A stretch of 64,000 nt of DNA from Nematostella vectensis. Its lineage: Eukaryota > Cnidaria > Anthozoa > Actiniaria > Edwardsiidae. Position 1 is the stretch's first letter. Each line of letters starts with the position of its first letter. A model generated the notes under the pieces. That model searched no databases, had not been told where the DNA came from, and worked only from the letters and a program-made list of their open reading frames with translations. Position numbers and translations under genes: made by a program. Below are positions 44,779-59,719 of the stretch, in pieces. The stretch spans positions 8,467,181 to 8,531,180 of the forward strand of contig NC_064040.1 in NCBI RefSeq assembly GCF_932526225.1, written 5' to 3'.

Positions 44779-47700
44779 ATGGCTTCGCCTTGGGCAGGAT
44801 TTCCCTCGTCCAGAGGACGCGATAGTTTCTCCTCCCGACAGAGTCTGAACTATAGTTCGTTTCTTGATACATCGATGTCTTCGACTACGACAAGGTTTGT
44901 AATTGTGGGTCACCGGTTGAAAAGCATTCCCCACATTGTTTGACGATAGAAGTAACTGGTCTAAAAGAGTACTCGTTATACTTCCACTCGTTATATTTCC
45001 ACTAGCTGGAATGAAATCATCACAGAGTTTAGAATCAAACAGCAAAGTCATCTCTCTTATCCCCCCTCTTGTCAGTAATGCACTAGTGATTTGAATCCCC
45101 CACCCTCACCCCCATGGTCCCGGGGAAGTGTGGGTTTAAGGTGGGGGTTTAGAGCACTTTTGAATGAGAATCTGTCCCGAGGGGGTGGGGGAATTGACAG
45201 TTTTTGACTGGGGGTTTGGGACGAGTGAATAGAGTCACAAATATCATGTTAGTTTCTGGCTTGAGACTCTTCTGTAGCAAGAAATTCCATGTATCAGCGT
45301 GTGGCATGCTGCACGGCGACATGTGCAAAAATGAATTTTTAAAAAAATAATGCCAGATGAAGATGATTTATTTTTCCATCTTTTTTTGTAACTGTTATCT
45401 TCATAGTAATTGGTACAAATGTACTCGCTGAAGTGTATTGGTTTTGAAAGATAAAAAAGCTTATTTCAGATGACTTGTTGTCGGGTAGTTGCCTATAGTT
45501 TGCATCCCAAGGGGTAGGTGCATTAAACTGCTGTTTTGTCCCGAGGGGGTGGGGGCTTTTCTCGGTTTTGTACAGGGTCAAAGTCTAACCCCCTATCCTT
45601 CCCCTGGACCATGGGGGTTTCATTTGACTAGTGCATAATCTCAAGGCATCATATCACCATGTGCCAACTTGAGTTGATTTAGCTGTTTTTCATCTTTTGA
45701 AGATTTATTAGCGGTTTTCTGGTGTCCTTTTTCTTCCAGCATATTTGATTACTAGTTATTTTTTTGTATCAGGCATAAGTCACATGATATCAGGCTAATG
45801 CACTTCCTATGCCTTTACCTTAGGAATAGGAGGAGAGGAGGTTGAGTTTGACAGTTGTTATTTTGTTACCTTCTTATCACTGATCTCTAAAACCTTTATA
45901 CCCAGGTCTACGAACAGATCTGCCCTTGGTGGCAAGGTCATAGAGAACACGCCCAACCACACGGTGAAGGAGTTTGGTCACACCCTCCCAGTCCAGATAA
46001 AAGAGGCGTTGTCAAGCAAAGCACGTGAGTTTGATAAAAAGAGGCAATGTCAAGATAAGCACATGAGTATTGATAAAGGGGGCGTTGTCAAGCAAAGAAC
46101 GTAAGTATTGATAAAAGAGGTGTTGTCATGCAAAAAGCATGAGTATTGATAAAAGAGGCTTTGTCAAGCAAAGAATGTGAGTTCGTAAAAAGAGAGGTTG
46201 TCGAGAAAAGCATGTGAGTATTGATAAAAAGAGGCATTGGCAAGCAAAGCACATGTGTATTGATAAAAGAGGTGTTGTCAAGCAAAGAGCGTGAGTATTG
46301 ATAAAAGAGGAAGCATGTGAGTATTGATAAAAGAAGCGTTGTCAAGCAAAGAACGTGAGTATTGAAAAAAGGGGTGTTGTCAAGCAAAGAACGTGATTAT
46401 TGATAAGAGGTGTTGTCATGGAAAGAACGTGAGTATTGATAAAAGAGGCGTTGTCAAGCAAAGCATGTGAGTATTGATGAAAGAGGCGTTGTCAAGCAAA
46501 GCATGTGAGTATTGAAAAAAAAGGCGTTGTCAAGCAATGAACACGAGTATTGAAAAAAAAGGCATTGTTAAGCAAAGCACGTGATTATTGATAAAAGAGG
46601 CGTTGTTAAGCAAAGCATATGAGTATTGATAAAAGAGAGTTTGTCAAGCAAAGGTTGTCAAGAAAAGAGGTGTTTCCAAGCAAAAAACATTGCTTGAATA
46701 ATGGCTGGCCTTGCTTGAATAAGCACCTCCCCTAAATAAGCACCTCCCCTAAGTAAGTGCATTCCCTGGATAAGCACCTCCCCTAAATAAGCACCTCCCC
46801 TAAGTAAGTGCCTTTCTAAATAAGTGCCTCCCCTAGATAGGTGCCTCCTTGAAAAGTACTTTTTGTTACACTTTATACTGTAGAAGCAGATTATGAGGAA
46901 AAGTGTACATTAGAAGTAACAAAATTTGACAGTACTTTGTACCAGCCACAACATTTAATCAGGGAAAGCTTGTAAAAATACCTTTTAATCAAGAAATAAA
47001 ACAGGTTTTGAAATATCTGATTATTTTTAAGGCCATGCTGCCCAACATGCTACTGTTGGTATGGAGCAGCGTGGATGGGCGTGGCTTGTGTGTGGCCGTC
47101 GATTGTTTGTGTGGAGATACCTGCCTGTTGCTGGAACCAAGGTAGTGGAAAGTCTATAACTGAGTTGAAAATTGTGTTAGATGACGCTTTCTTCCTGTTT
47201 GTATTATCCTGAAAACTATCCACAACTATTGTTTTTTTTCACTCAGATTAAGGGGTAACGCTCAAAATACCAGTAAAATTTTTGTTTTCACCATTTCAAC
47301 CATCCATTGATTTGTTTTTCTGATTAAACCATGCTTATGCAGACCACCTTGTTATTCTACAGCTTGTCTGTAGTTTTTCTAGTCATACATAAGTCATACC
47401 ATTTTACAAGTTATTAGACACAGTTCATGTACTTCCTAAAACAAAAACTGGGAAACAAAGATTCAGGTCCAACTCACCCATCCAGAATAACAGCTACTGT
47501 GCACGCTTAATTTACAATTAAATGGATCTGACACGGTAACATGTTAACATGGTAACATGTAATGTTACAACTTACTTTGGTGTTTCTGCTCCCCATGTTA
47601 ATTAAAGTTGTATGGCTTTGTTAAATGGTGGTCCCATCTCGCAAAAACCTAACTAACCATCTTGTTATTGTGGAAGAACCACTGAAGAAGGCAGAGTCCA

Positions 47701-50700
47701 TCTTCAGTGTCTGTACTTGGCCGTATAACCAAAAGGGGCATTAACATACTAACGCTCTCTCATCCATGTAAACTGTGTGGCAGCACAGTGCGCCTTATAA
47801 GTATAGCATCCAAATAAGGCCCCATGTAATGTAAATCCAGAGCAATTCAGCCTATGGCTGCAATTCTGGATAGGGTCAGCCCAGCTTCCTTTCTTTCCTT
47901 TCCAAGTCAGGGTAGGACTAGCACTTACAAGTGTATTTATTATTATTTTGTTTACCTCAGAGTCTATACTGCAAAGAGTTAGTCCTTCCAGCCACTGACC
48001 TTAAACATTCTGCCGACCTTGTGACCCTATTGCCTAGTGCCCTAGGCGGTGAAGGAAACAGTGCAGCCTCTGTGGCTGTCATGGCAGCCTCCCCGGAGGG
48101 GTTGGTCCGTTACTGGCCTAGCCTCGGCCAAGACGCTAGTACTGTAGAGATCACCGCTGACTTGGCTGGAAAACAATGTCATTCGCTAACCGCATTCCTT
48201 GTAAGTTTCTATACAAGGGATAGCATCACCCTTGCTATATGTGGCTAAAACAGTTCTACCTTGAATAACCAATCTTGTGTTGGCTCTCTTATGCACCAAC
48301 AATACTGTATTTGTACATGTAAAAACTTTTGTATTGGCTATTTGTCTCTTATTTTAGGTAAGCTTATTTCTAATTCTTTGCTTTATTTTGTTCGCAGCCC
48401 CATGGATGCATCCTGAGCACAACTACAAATGATATGATGTTCTTAATTCCATCTCAAGTACTGTCTTTTTGTAACCATAGCATAATGTTGCCACCATGCT
48501 TATGCAGTAATGTATTAAAATAATTCTATTATTTTAGTGAAAAGTTTGAAATTTGCCTCTATGTTGTTAATGACTGTAGTGAATTATTGTTGTCCTTTTC
48601 TTCCTTTTGGTACAGAAAACCATCACAACACACGTTCTTAGCTCATCCAGTGGCATGCTGTCTAACATCGGTCGCCGCATGACATCCCTGTTCTTTGGAG
48701 CAGCTCAGCCGCCTGAGAGTGCTCAATCAAATGTAAGAATTACGGTATCTTATTTAAAACAATTGGCTACTTTTGCACTCCATCAGATGTACCTTTATTC
48801 TTTTCCTGAGACAAATGTTTAAGGTGTTTGAAAAAAGATGACATGTTACAATTATTGATGGTTTGTAAAGACATCTTTACCTTTAGCAAGTGGATTATAA
48901 TTAATTCATTGGTTGCTTTTGATAGGCCTTGCAAAGAGTTTTAATTGGCAATGCAGTCACATCATCATCAAGGTATGTTCTGACGATGACCTAAAAATGT
49001 GATGATAAAAATAGCAATAGTTTTATTTTTGTATAGTTCCACAGTATAATATTGATGGTATGATTATCAAAATTATAGCCTGCTTGCAGGTAGAACTTGG
49101 TGTTATCATCCTAGAAAAAAAACATTCAATTCGGTAATCAGGTGCCATCCTGTTTTTTAAGCTGCCTGGCTCCTGGTGGAAGCACAGAAAACAGCCGCAG
49201 GGCAAGGGGGAGAGTAGAGAGAAGGGGGAAACCGCCTGCACTTATACCCACCACTATAGGCTATCATTACCCCCCCCCCCCCCCTGGGACCCTTCCCTAG
49301 AAAATAATAAAGTACAGAGTAAAAATAGGAGATGGTTAGCCAACTGATAAAAATTGCTTCCTCGTTATCTCCAGGATAGTTATCAGTGGATGAGCATGAA
49401 AAAGATCTACACAGCCTTTTTGTTGACGTTTTTCTATAGAAAAATTCAAGAGTTGTTGAATTATTAAAAGTTCAGTTTTGTCCAATCTTGTATAGAATTT
49501 TTTTTTAATGGAGAAAATGTTATCTTGACCAATAAAGTGTTATTTTAAGAAACAAAATTGCTTTAGATTGTTTCATGTAATTGAGTAACTACTGAACTGT
49601 ATATATATTTTTATAATTCTTTTTCTTCTCTGTTTAGAGCTGTTTATGCTCTGAGTGGAAATCAACTCTCAAAATGGGATATCCATACATCAGCATCTGC
49701 CATACAAGAAAAGGTACTATTTTCATTCAGAGTAGGGACACATAAACCAAGAAATGGTAGCAACATACTATATAAGAACATCAAACATATATAAGACATA
49801 CATACCAAGATATACACACCAAGACATACATACCAGGACACCGTACCAGGACATACATACCAGGACATACATACCAAGACATACATACCAGGACATACAT
49901 ACCAGGACATACATACCAGGACATACATACCAAGACATACATACCAGGACATACATACCAGGACATACATACCAGGACATACATACCAAGACATACATAC
50001 CAAGACACCACATACATACCAAGACATACATACCAGAGCATACATACGAGGTCATACATCCAAAGACATACCAGGACATCGTACCAGGACATACATACCA
50101 GGACATACATTCCAGGACACACATTCCAGGACATACATACCAGGACACACATACCAGGACATATGTACCAAGACATACATACCAAGACACCACATACATA
50201 CCAAGACATACATACCAGAGCATACATACGAGGACATACATACCAAGACATACATACCAGGACAGACATACCAAGACATGCATACCAGGTCATACATCCA
50301 AAGACATACCAGGACATCGTACCAGGACATACATAACAGGACATACATTCCAGGACACACATTCCAGGACATACATACCAGGACATACATACCAGGACAT
50401 ATGTACCAAGACATACATATCAGGACAGACATACCAAGACATGCATACCAAGACATACATACCAAGACACACATACCAAGACACATACCAGGACATATAT
50501 ACCAAGACATACAAACCAGGACATACATACTAAGACATACATACCAGAACATACATACAGGACATACATACCAAGACATACATACCAAGACATACATACC
50601 AGGACATACATACCAGGATATACATACCAGGACATACATACCAGGACATACATACCAGGACATACATACCAGGACATACATACCAGGACATACATACCAG

Positions 50701-53700
50701 GACATACATACCAGGACATACATACCAGGACACACATACCAAGACACACATACCAAGACACCACATACATACCAAGACAAACATACCAGGGCATACATAC
50801 CAAGACACATACCAGGACATATATACCAAGACATACAAACCAAGACATACATACCAGGACATACATGCCAGGACATACATACAGGACATACATACCAAGA
50901 CATACATACCAAGACATACATACCAGGACATACATACCAGGATATACATACCAGGACACACATTCCAGGACATACATACCAGGACACACATACCAGGACA
51001 TGCATACCAAGACATGCATACCAGGACATACATACCAGGACATACATACCAGGACATACATACCAGGACATACATACCAGGACATACATACCAGGACATA
51101 CATACCAGGACATACATACCAGGACACACATACCAAGACACCACATACATACCAAGACAAACATACCAGGGCATACATACCAAGACACCACATACATACC
51201 AAGACATACATACCAGGGCATACATACCAGGGCATACATACCAGGGCATACATACCAGGGCATACATACCAGGGCATACATACCAGGACATACATACCAA
51301 GACATACATACCAGGGCATACATAACAAGACATACATAACAAGACATACATACCAGGACACACATTCCAGGACATACATACCAAGACACATACCAAGACA
51401 TACATACCAAGACATACATACCAGGACATACATACCAGGACATACATACCAGGACATACATACCAAGACATTCATACCAAGACATACATACCAGGGCATA
51501 CATACGAGGACATACATACCAAGACATACATACCAGGACAGACATACCAAGACATGCATACCAGGTCATACATCCAAAGACATACATAACAGGACATACA
51601 TACCAGGACATACATACCAGGACATACATACCAGGACATACATACCAAGACATACATACCAAGACATACATACCAGGACATACATGCCAGGACATACATA
51701 CCAAGACATACATACCAGGACATACATACCAGGACATACATACCAGGACATACATACCAAGACATACATACCAAGACACCACATACATACCAAGACATAC
51801 ATACCAGGGCATACATACGAGGACATACATACCAAGACATACATACCAGGAAAGACATACCAAGACATGCATACCAGGTCATACATCCAAAGACATACAT
51901 AACAGGACATACATACCAAGACATACATACCAAGACACACATACCAAGACACCACATACATACCAAGACATACATACCAGGGCATACATACCAGGACATA
52001 CATACCAGGACGTACATACCACTGGTACCATCTTCAGTAACAGTGTTCAAATACAAATTGGAGCAGTCAATATCCTACACTGATGAGCCAAATCATCAAG
52101 TGCCTTTGATGTTACTAACATTTCATGTAATCATTCTTTTCCTCAGCTACTCTTCCGGTGTGATTGTGAAAACATGTTCATTGCCGCTGCTGAGCAAAGC
52201 CTCCAGGTTAACAATGTTGACTGTATTTTGTGTTTGTTTATCCCATTTGTCATAGTAAATTTTTGTTTGATGATATTTTTGTTTAGACTCCATTGGAGAA
52301 GGTTGACCAGATGAGAGTATGGTGTCTAGATATCTGTAACTTTAGGTTTGTATGTTACTGTGTTCACTCTTTTGGAGAGGGACTGTGCAGGGATGGGGGG
52401 GTGGTGGAGATCCAGGAATTAAGAGGGACATAAAACAAGGATTTTTTGAAAGGGGGGCTGGGTTAAATGTGAATGGATGTCCTTATACTGCTTCATATTT
52501 TCATGCAAAATCTCTGAAAATATTATGATATGGTTCCTATTTTGTGCCCTTGTCAAACCCCATTCTAGTCTAATTTGATTAATTACGTTAATTATTAATT
52601 TGTGATAATTAATGATTTGCATCTTTGACTGAGTCTTTAGTTTCCACTTTCAGCTCAGATGTGTTAGTTCTTGCTGCAGTGGCTCTCAAGGGGCCATCCA
52701 GAACAAGCCTCTTCTATCTTTTGGGTACAGTATACAGTACACATAAACAGATCTTGTAACCAGAATGACGCTGTAATTCTATTGCCATGAAAGCAGTTTC
52801 AGACATCCCTTCTGTTGTCATGGTAGATGTCTTATTGGCCTTCTATTGCCATGGCTGCACTTTTGTACTGCCCCGTAGCCCATGTCTAGTTGCCTTCTTG
52901 CAAAGCAGGTTTTGTAGTGTCTACACAATACTGGCAAATATTGTGTTAGTTAGTTACATGTAGGCTAACTGTCCCTGTTGTCGTGGAAAGTAAGCTGACA
53001 CTGCATTTTTGTTGCCATGGTTGTAGTTTAGCCCTTCTGTTGTTTTGGTAGCAGTTTTGTGCTCTCCTTTGTTTCCATGGCAGCAGTCTTTCTGTCTTTC
53101 TGTGCCATTAAAGTACTTTTTTCAGCTTCTAATTTTCTTGTTGTTCTGTAGGGACGGTCAGTGGGGGTGAAGTGGAGGAGCCTACATCTCTTGCTAGTGT
53201 CAGTGTGGTTCAGTTTGTGGAAGAATATGATGTAGGTTCAGAGCCTAGACTATTATTTACATAGTACAAACTTGACTTATTGTATTTCATAGCCTGTGTC
53301 AGCCACCATTTCATCATCCTGACAAAGTACCAAGTGCGAAAAGGCATCTATTTTCATCAGCTGGTTTGGTGAAGCCAAAGCCATATTTTCACCAATGCAT
53401 TATTTATCTTTATTTTTAGATGGCAATTTTGAGATTTTTGAAGGATTTTTTTAGCATGTTTTGTGCCTTCCAATAATTGAAGACATTAAAAAAAGGTGTG
53501 GCTGACAAGGGTTCTTAGGAAGAGAACCAAATATAAAAAAGTATTGCTTTGGATAAGACTATTTGGCAAAGTAATAAGATTTTATGAAACAAAAGGTAAC
53601 ACTATTTACAGTATAATGTTTTTTTTGTTATCAGGAAAGTCACCTGCAGGACTTGCTTGGTTACCAACTGGTTGTACCGGATCAGAGTTCCACCATATTC

Positions 53701-55965
53701 GTCTACAGCTCTCACTCCGTAATTATTGTTCCAGGTACTGGTGGTCATGTGACATGATGGGTAAAATCATAAATGTTGGAACTGGACAGGCTAAGGGACA
53801 CTGTGCCTCCTTACCACCCATATTTAAGTGTACATAGAGAAGTTCAACTTTTCCTCGTAATTATGGCTGAACAAGGCTCCCTCCACCTTTTTTTCTGCTG
53901 TTTTTTTTTTCCACTGTTTCCACAGTGTATGAAAACCCTAGGTTCACCAGCAAAATTCATTTGCCAACATGTTCAATAAAATTTCTATGAACAAATAACT
54001 AGCTATTTGCTGTACAGTATATATTTTAAAATTATACTGCAGTGAGATCATAAAAGTATGCAGCCCTGGAAAATTTTGGCGTAATGTACTGCTCCTTTAC
54101 TTTTTTTTCATTTATTTATTCCCTATGTCATTCTGACTTATAGCATTTCATGCTGATGACGTTATCAACAAAATTGACTTCCGACGACCTATAGATGAAA
54201 TCCTTGGTGCAGGTCAGACATAAATCTCTAGATTGTCAGGTTTGTTTTAAGTTAATTGAATCCCTTCAATCTTTTAACCATTTTTTCCTTTTACTTCCAG
54301 CTGCTTTTGAAGAAAAGGCTCTGTTCTTCTCTAGACGGCATGGAATCATCAACATCATCTCAAAAGATGATGAAAACTTAAGGTAAAGCTAAAACTAGAA
54401 CCTGCCCTTGGTACCATGCAAAAACTACATACATACATGTACCTTATCTGTTGCAGTATCTGAAAAGATCGTGATTTGTAATGTTTTCTTTTTGTCATTT
54501 CAGCTTGATGGTAGAAGTGACCGACTCCAAACCTGACGTAAGTTCTCATTTATTTTAGCCAAATGTAATGTGAACTAACGTCACTCACGGGCAAATTGGG
54601 ATATATTCAAGTACTGCATTGGTTCTGATTGTGTCTGATCATGAGTAGCCCTTACATTTATTTATTTATTTGTGCAGAAATATTGAAAATCAGAGGCAAT
54701 GTCAACATTTAGGTCTCTTATGTAATTCATTCCTTGAGTGCAACTTAAAGACATTGTTTTACACAGGTCACTCAGAGCACCTTACCAAACATCTCAGTCT
54801 CTGAAGACTTCAAAGCTGGAGAGTCTGCGGACCCCTTAACACAGTTTAAAAAGGCTTTTGTTCTATTCTGCCAGAGGAAGTGTGTAAGTACAGAAAAAGC
54901 ATTAAATACACATAAATAATCATAATCTTCAAGAGAAAGTATATCTGAAAAGCTCATTAAACAATAACAACATCAACAGCGACAATTACAACAATGACAG
55001 CAAAAGCAGCAGTAGCTTCCAAAAGGCTAGGGGTTTCTCCGCCTCTCTGTTTTACTAAGGCTAAGTTCAAACGTCGTATTATCCATGAGCTGTATTCAAT
55101 ACAAATGCATGCAAATGAATCAAGTCAATTGTTATCTCCATTTGCATTGAAAACGGCTCATGGATAATACAACGTTTGAACTTAGCCTAAGAATAGAAAA
55201 ATTCCCTGTGGAACAAAGTTATCAGTCGCAAACTCGTGGCAAGATGAAAAGTTGGGCTAAGCTATGGATTGGTCTATAGTGCAGTCAATCATAACATTAA
55301 CAAATAGCCAGCAAGCCGGCTCTCCTGGTGTTCTCGTTGTTCAGGATCATTGCCACAGAAATTCCAACACCCTCAAAACAGGAATTTCAAAGTTAACCCA
55401 CTGGAGAGCTGGCAAGAAGGCTACGTTAACAAACACATTGCACTTCACATATTGAAGCTAAGGCAGTAAGAACAGTAAGTTAAATCTGTATTTCAAACTT
55501 ATTGTTTTAACTCTTGTTTCAGAATGATGCTCAAGAGATCATCAATGATTTGTTTGCTTCTGATGACCACGCTCTGGACACTGCAGTCACTAAACTTAGC
55601 CAGGAAGTTATTGATGATTTTCCCGCATCTGACCCTAGATGGGCGGAGTCCATACCTGCAGGTATTGTAGAATGTTTTAAAAAGATTGAAATGTTGTCCT
55701 TTTTATAGCCAAATTCAGTGTTGAGCGACCTCCTGGAATCCAAATTTCCTGTCTATGTTTGGGAAAAGCGCTTAGTCAATCAAACCAAACAAGCAAAATC
55801 AGACAAAAGCTTGTGTCTGACTACACGCTATTCCCAAATGAGACAAGGATTTTGGATCCGCCAAGGTCGTGCAACAACATATTTGGTAATAATAATAATA
55901 ATAATATAATAATAATAATAATAACAATAATAATAATAATAATAATAATTATATTAATAATAATA

Positions 55966-55996
<31 letters not shown>

Positions 55997-56004
55997 TATA
56001 ATTA

Positions 56005-56038
<34 letters not shown>

Positions 56039-56080
56039 ATTAACTTTTTATTATTAATAATAATATAAATAATAATAATA

Positions 56081-56161
<81 letters not shown>

Positions 56162-59100
56162 AGAAGAAGAAAATATAATAATAAATATAACCATTGTTAT
56201 AGATTAAGAACTGCATTTTTGGTGTACAGTGTTACATAATTTCAATAAATGTTAAATGCATATCATTGCGTATTTTTTATTAGGTACACTACATCTGATC
56301 TAAGTATTGATTTGTGATGAAATGGCATTTATTTTTAGGGAAAATGTCCACGTCTGCGTCTCTTATCATTCTGAATCAACTTGAAGACAAGTTGAAGGTG
56401 CACGGTTTTCTCCTGGACTTCTTCAAGGGTGTTGGCCTATGGGAAAAGGTAATCAGTGAATGAACAAAACAATGATTCAGGAAGCCCTGAATCTAAAACA
56501 CATAGAGCTTAACCTACTATAAAAGCTGTTATCAGAACCAGGCCTTCGTCATATTAACGTTATTTTTCACAGTTAAAGACGGTAGTGGTGAGAGACAAGA
56601 ATCTCCCAACTTGGTGCTTGCTATGCGAACATGCCGAGAAGATTGTTGCCGCTATTGCACTATGCAATTGTCTTAAGAGGTACAATAAGTTTAACTTATT
56701 ATTAGGCCTATAATAAACGTGATGATGATGATGGCGGTGGTGATAGTAATAATGGTAGAGATGGTAATGATGATCCTGATGCAATGGCTGTGTTATTTTA
56801 GATTCCAGACAACAACAAGTGCTGTTATCAGTAAGGCAGTAAAAAGACGAGGAACAAAAGCACCGTTCAAGACCCTTACCGATAATGATATTTTCTTCCG
56901 AGAGGTGAGGTTGCTAATGGAAGCCATGTTATGGATGATTAGCACATTCATAAACTGTCATTTGTCAAGTCCCTGATTGGATCTGCGAGATAAACAATAT
57001 ACAATAATAGGTGTCTCTGTTTCTCAGGTATCTAATATCTCAGATATATTTGAGTGTCTGTGGGAACACGAGGAAAGCAACTTGCAGAGTTCCACAGCAG
57101 CCGAACCCAAACTGAACCTTGTTGTTACAGTCAACACAATAATGCAGGTACATGACCATTGTGGGTTTGGCAATGGCTGGGTTAGGGGATGGCTGAAGTA
57201 GCGATGGCTGGGTTATGGGGATGGCTGGGTTGGGCGATGGCTGGGTTATGGGTTGGCTGAAGTATGGATGGCTGGGTTATGGGGTGGCTGGGTAAGGGGT
57301 GGCTGGGTTTAGATGTTGCTGGGTTAGCTGTTGGCTGGATTAGAGATGGCTGGGTTATGGGGTGGCTGGGTTAGGCGATGGCTGGGTTAGCTTTTGGCTG
57401 GGTTATGGTGGCTGGGTAAGGGGATCTCTTGGCTAAAGTGACTTGGCTAGGGATGGCTGAGTTAGGAGATGGCTGGGCTAGGGATGGCTGGGTTAGCTGT
57501 TGGCTGGGTAAGGCGATGGCTGCGTTAGCTGTTGGCTGGGTAAGGCGATGGCTGCGTTAGCTGTTGGCTGGGTAAGGCGATGGCTGCGTTAGCTGTTGGC
57601 TGGGTAAGGCAATGGCTGCGTCAGCTGTTGGCTGGGTTAGGCGATGGCTGGGCTAGGGGTGGCTGGGTTAGGTGATGGCCGGGTTAGCTGTTGGCTGGGT
57701 AAGGTGATGGCTGGGCTAGGAGTGGCTGGGTTAGGCGATGGCTGGGTTAGAGGTGACTGGGTTAGGGTCTGAGTGTAATGATGCTCTTTAGGTGCTAAGT
57801 TTTCCACCTCAAAATCACGTAGTTGTTTAGCTGAAGTCTTCTATTGCAATTTTCCTTTACTTATACTTCCTAGCGAAGACCGCAACTTCAGTTGTGAGTC
57901 TGGATGAACTACAAATTGGAACACATCTCTCAATCCTTTACTTTATTTCACTTGTCTAGGAAATGCTGCAGTCGGCTTGGCAATACCGACAGGATAACTC
58001 GGCAAAATACGAAGCCACAGGCAGCGCAGCAGAGCATAACATGGAACTAATGTTCTGGACAGGTGAGATAATAAGACACAACAGATCAGTGCCGTATCAA
58101 TGGAAAGCGGATGATATAATGGGAATAACAAGGAGAAAAACGTAAGAAATTCTTGGCTAGCTAGGTGATGCCTTTGAGGGCTGTGTCGGTGTGATATGAG
58201 TTTTATCTTTTTTCTGTCATTTGTTTTCACTCTATTTCTGTCTTGTATTCATTTTATAGCAACAACGGGTCCGTCGGGCATCAGAACCATCTTAATTAAA
58301 CAGGTGAGTTGGGTTATTTCTACAAAAGCCTGTAATTGTCACTGACTACAATTTGCGTTACCACTGTTGACTCTTCGTATTTATGTTCCCGCAGCTGAGG
58401 ATCACAGAGCGTATGATGGAGAATACAGATGATCAGCAGGTACGAACCAGAAACGCCCCAGGCCAGAGTCCTGGTAGTCTGTACATAAACATTTCTACGT
58501 TACGTAAGTCTACCAATTAGATCAGAGCCGTGAAGAAGAAAAGTACTTACTACTATAGTTCAGAAAGTCATGGGTGACCTTATCCTAACAAAGACTCGGG
58601 TATTTTCTCGAGGAATCACAACCAGTCCTATTTAAAAAGAACACACATTAAAGGCACTCTACTTTTATAACATTGTCGAGTGTGACTATGAGGTTCGCTA
58701 CTTTACGTTTGGTGTTTAGGTGCAGGCACTGATGTGTGATCAGATGGTAGCTCTTGTGGACATTGTGTTGGATGGTTACGTGTGTCAATTAGAGTCACTG
58801 AGGTAAGCTCTCTGGGACATCTTTTATGGTGGGTACATGTGCTAATTAGAGTCACTGAGGTAAGCTCTCTGGGACATCTTTTATGGTGGGTACATGTGCT
58901 AATTAGAGTCGCCAATGTAAGCTCTCAGGGACATCGGGCTGGATGGTTGAGTGTCCCCAATGGAGTTGCTTAGGTAAGCTCTCAGGGACATCGTGTTTGA
59001 TGGTTAGATGTGCCAGTTAGAGTCGCTGAGGTAGGCTCTCAGGGATATTATGTTGGATGGTTGCGTGCGCCAAATGGAGTAGCTGAGGTAAGATCCCAGG

Positions 59101-59683
59101 GATATATGGTTAAGTGTGCCTGCCAGCTAGTCGTAAGTCGTAAGGATTTCCAGCGTTTACAGCGAAACCAATAAACGTTTAAATAGCAATTGATGATAGA
59201 AATGTTGATACAGACTCAGTAATTGTACTGGTAACTGTAGAAATACTGACATGTGTTGTTGATTTGATACAGACACTGTGATAAGTCTGGAGACCGTTAC
59301 GATGAAGTGGAGCAGAAATTTGAGCAAGACCGATACAACCTTATCCTCCCTCTAGGTACTGTTATTGTAGCTCTTACGGCCGATTTAGACAGCCCGATTT
59401 AGTCGTATGCGACCTGCCTACATGTCTTAGCCCTAAATTACACACTACGACTTGCGTAGTCAAGCATCGTAGCGGAGTCTTAGGCTGATTTAAACACTCT
59501 ACGACTCGAGTGGTAGAGGGGTCGCATACAACTGAATCGTTGTCTCTAAATCGGCCTTAAGTATTACTGCTGTTCTGAAAGGAAACGTTTTTGTTGTTCC
59601 TGGTTTTGGTGCTGTCGTTGTTGTTGCTGTTGTTCTCATTATCGTCGTCGTTGTTGATGGTGATGTTGCTGCTGATGGTGACC

Positions 59684-59719
<36 letters not shown>

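Noticed and set aside
50052..51872. 606-codon open frame on the minus strand, and similar long frames on both strands at 49662-52056
   Set aside because: They are read-through of a 14-bp repeat with no stop in any phase. They have no domain, lie in an intron of NUP133 and exist in several frames at once.
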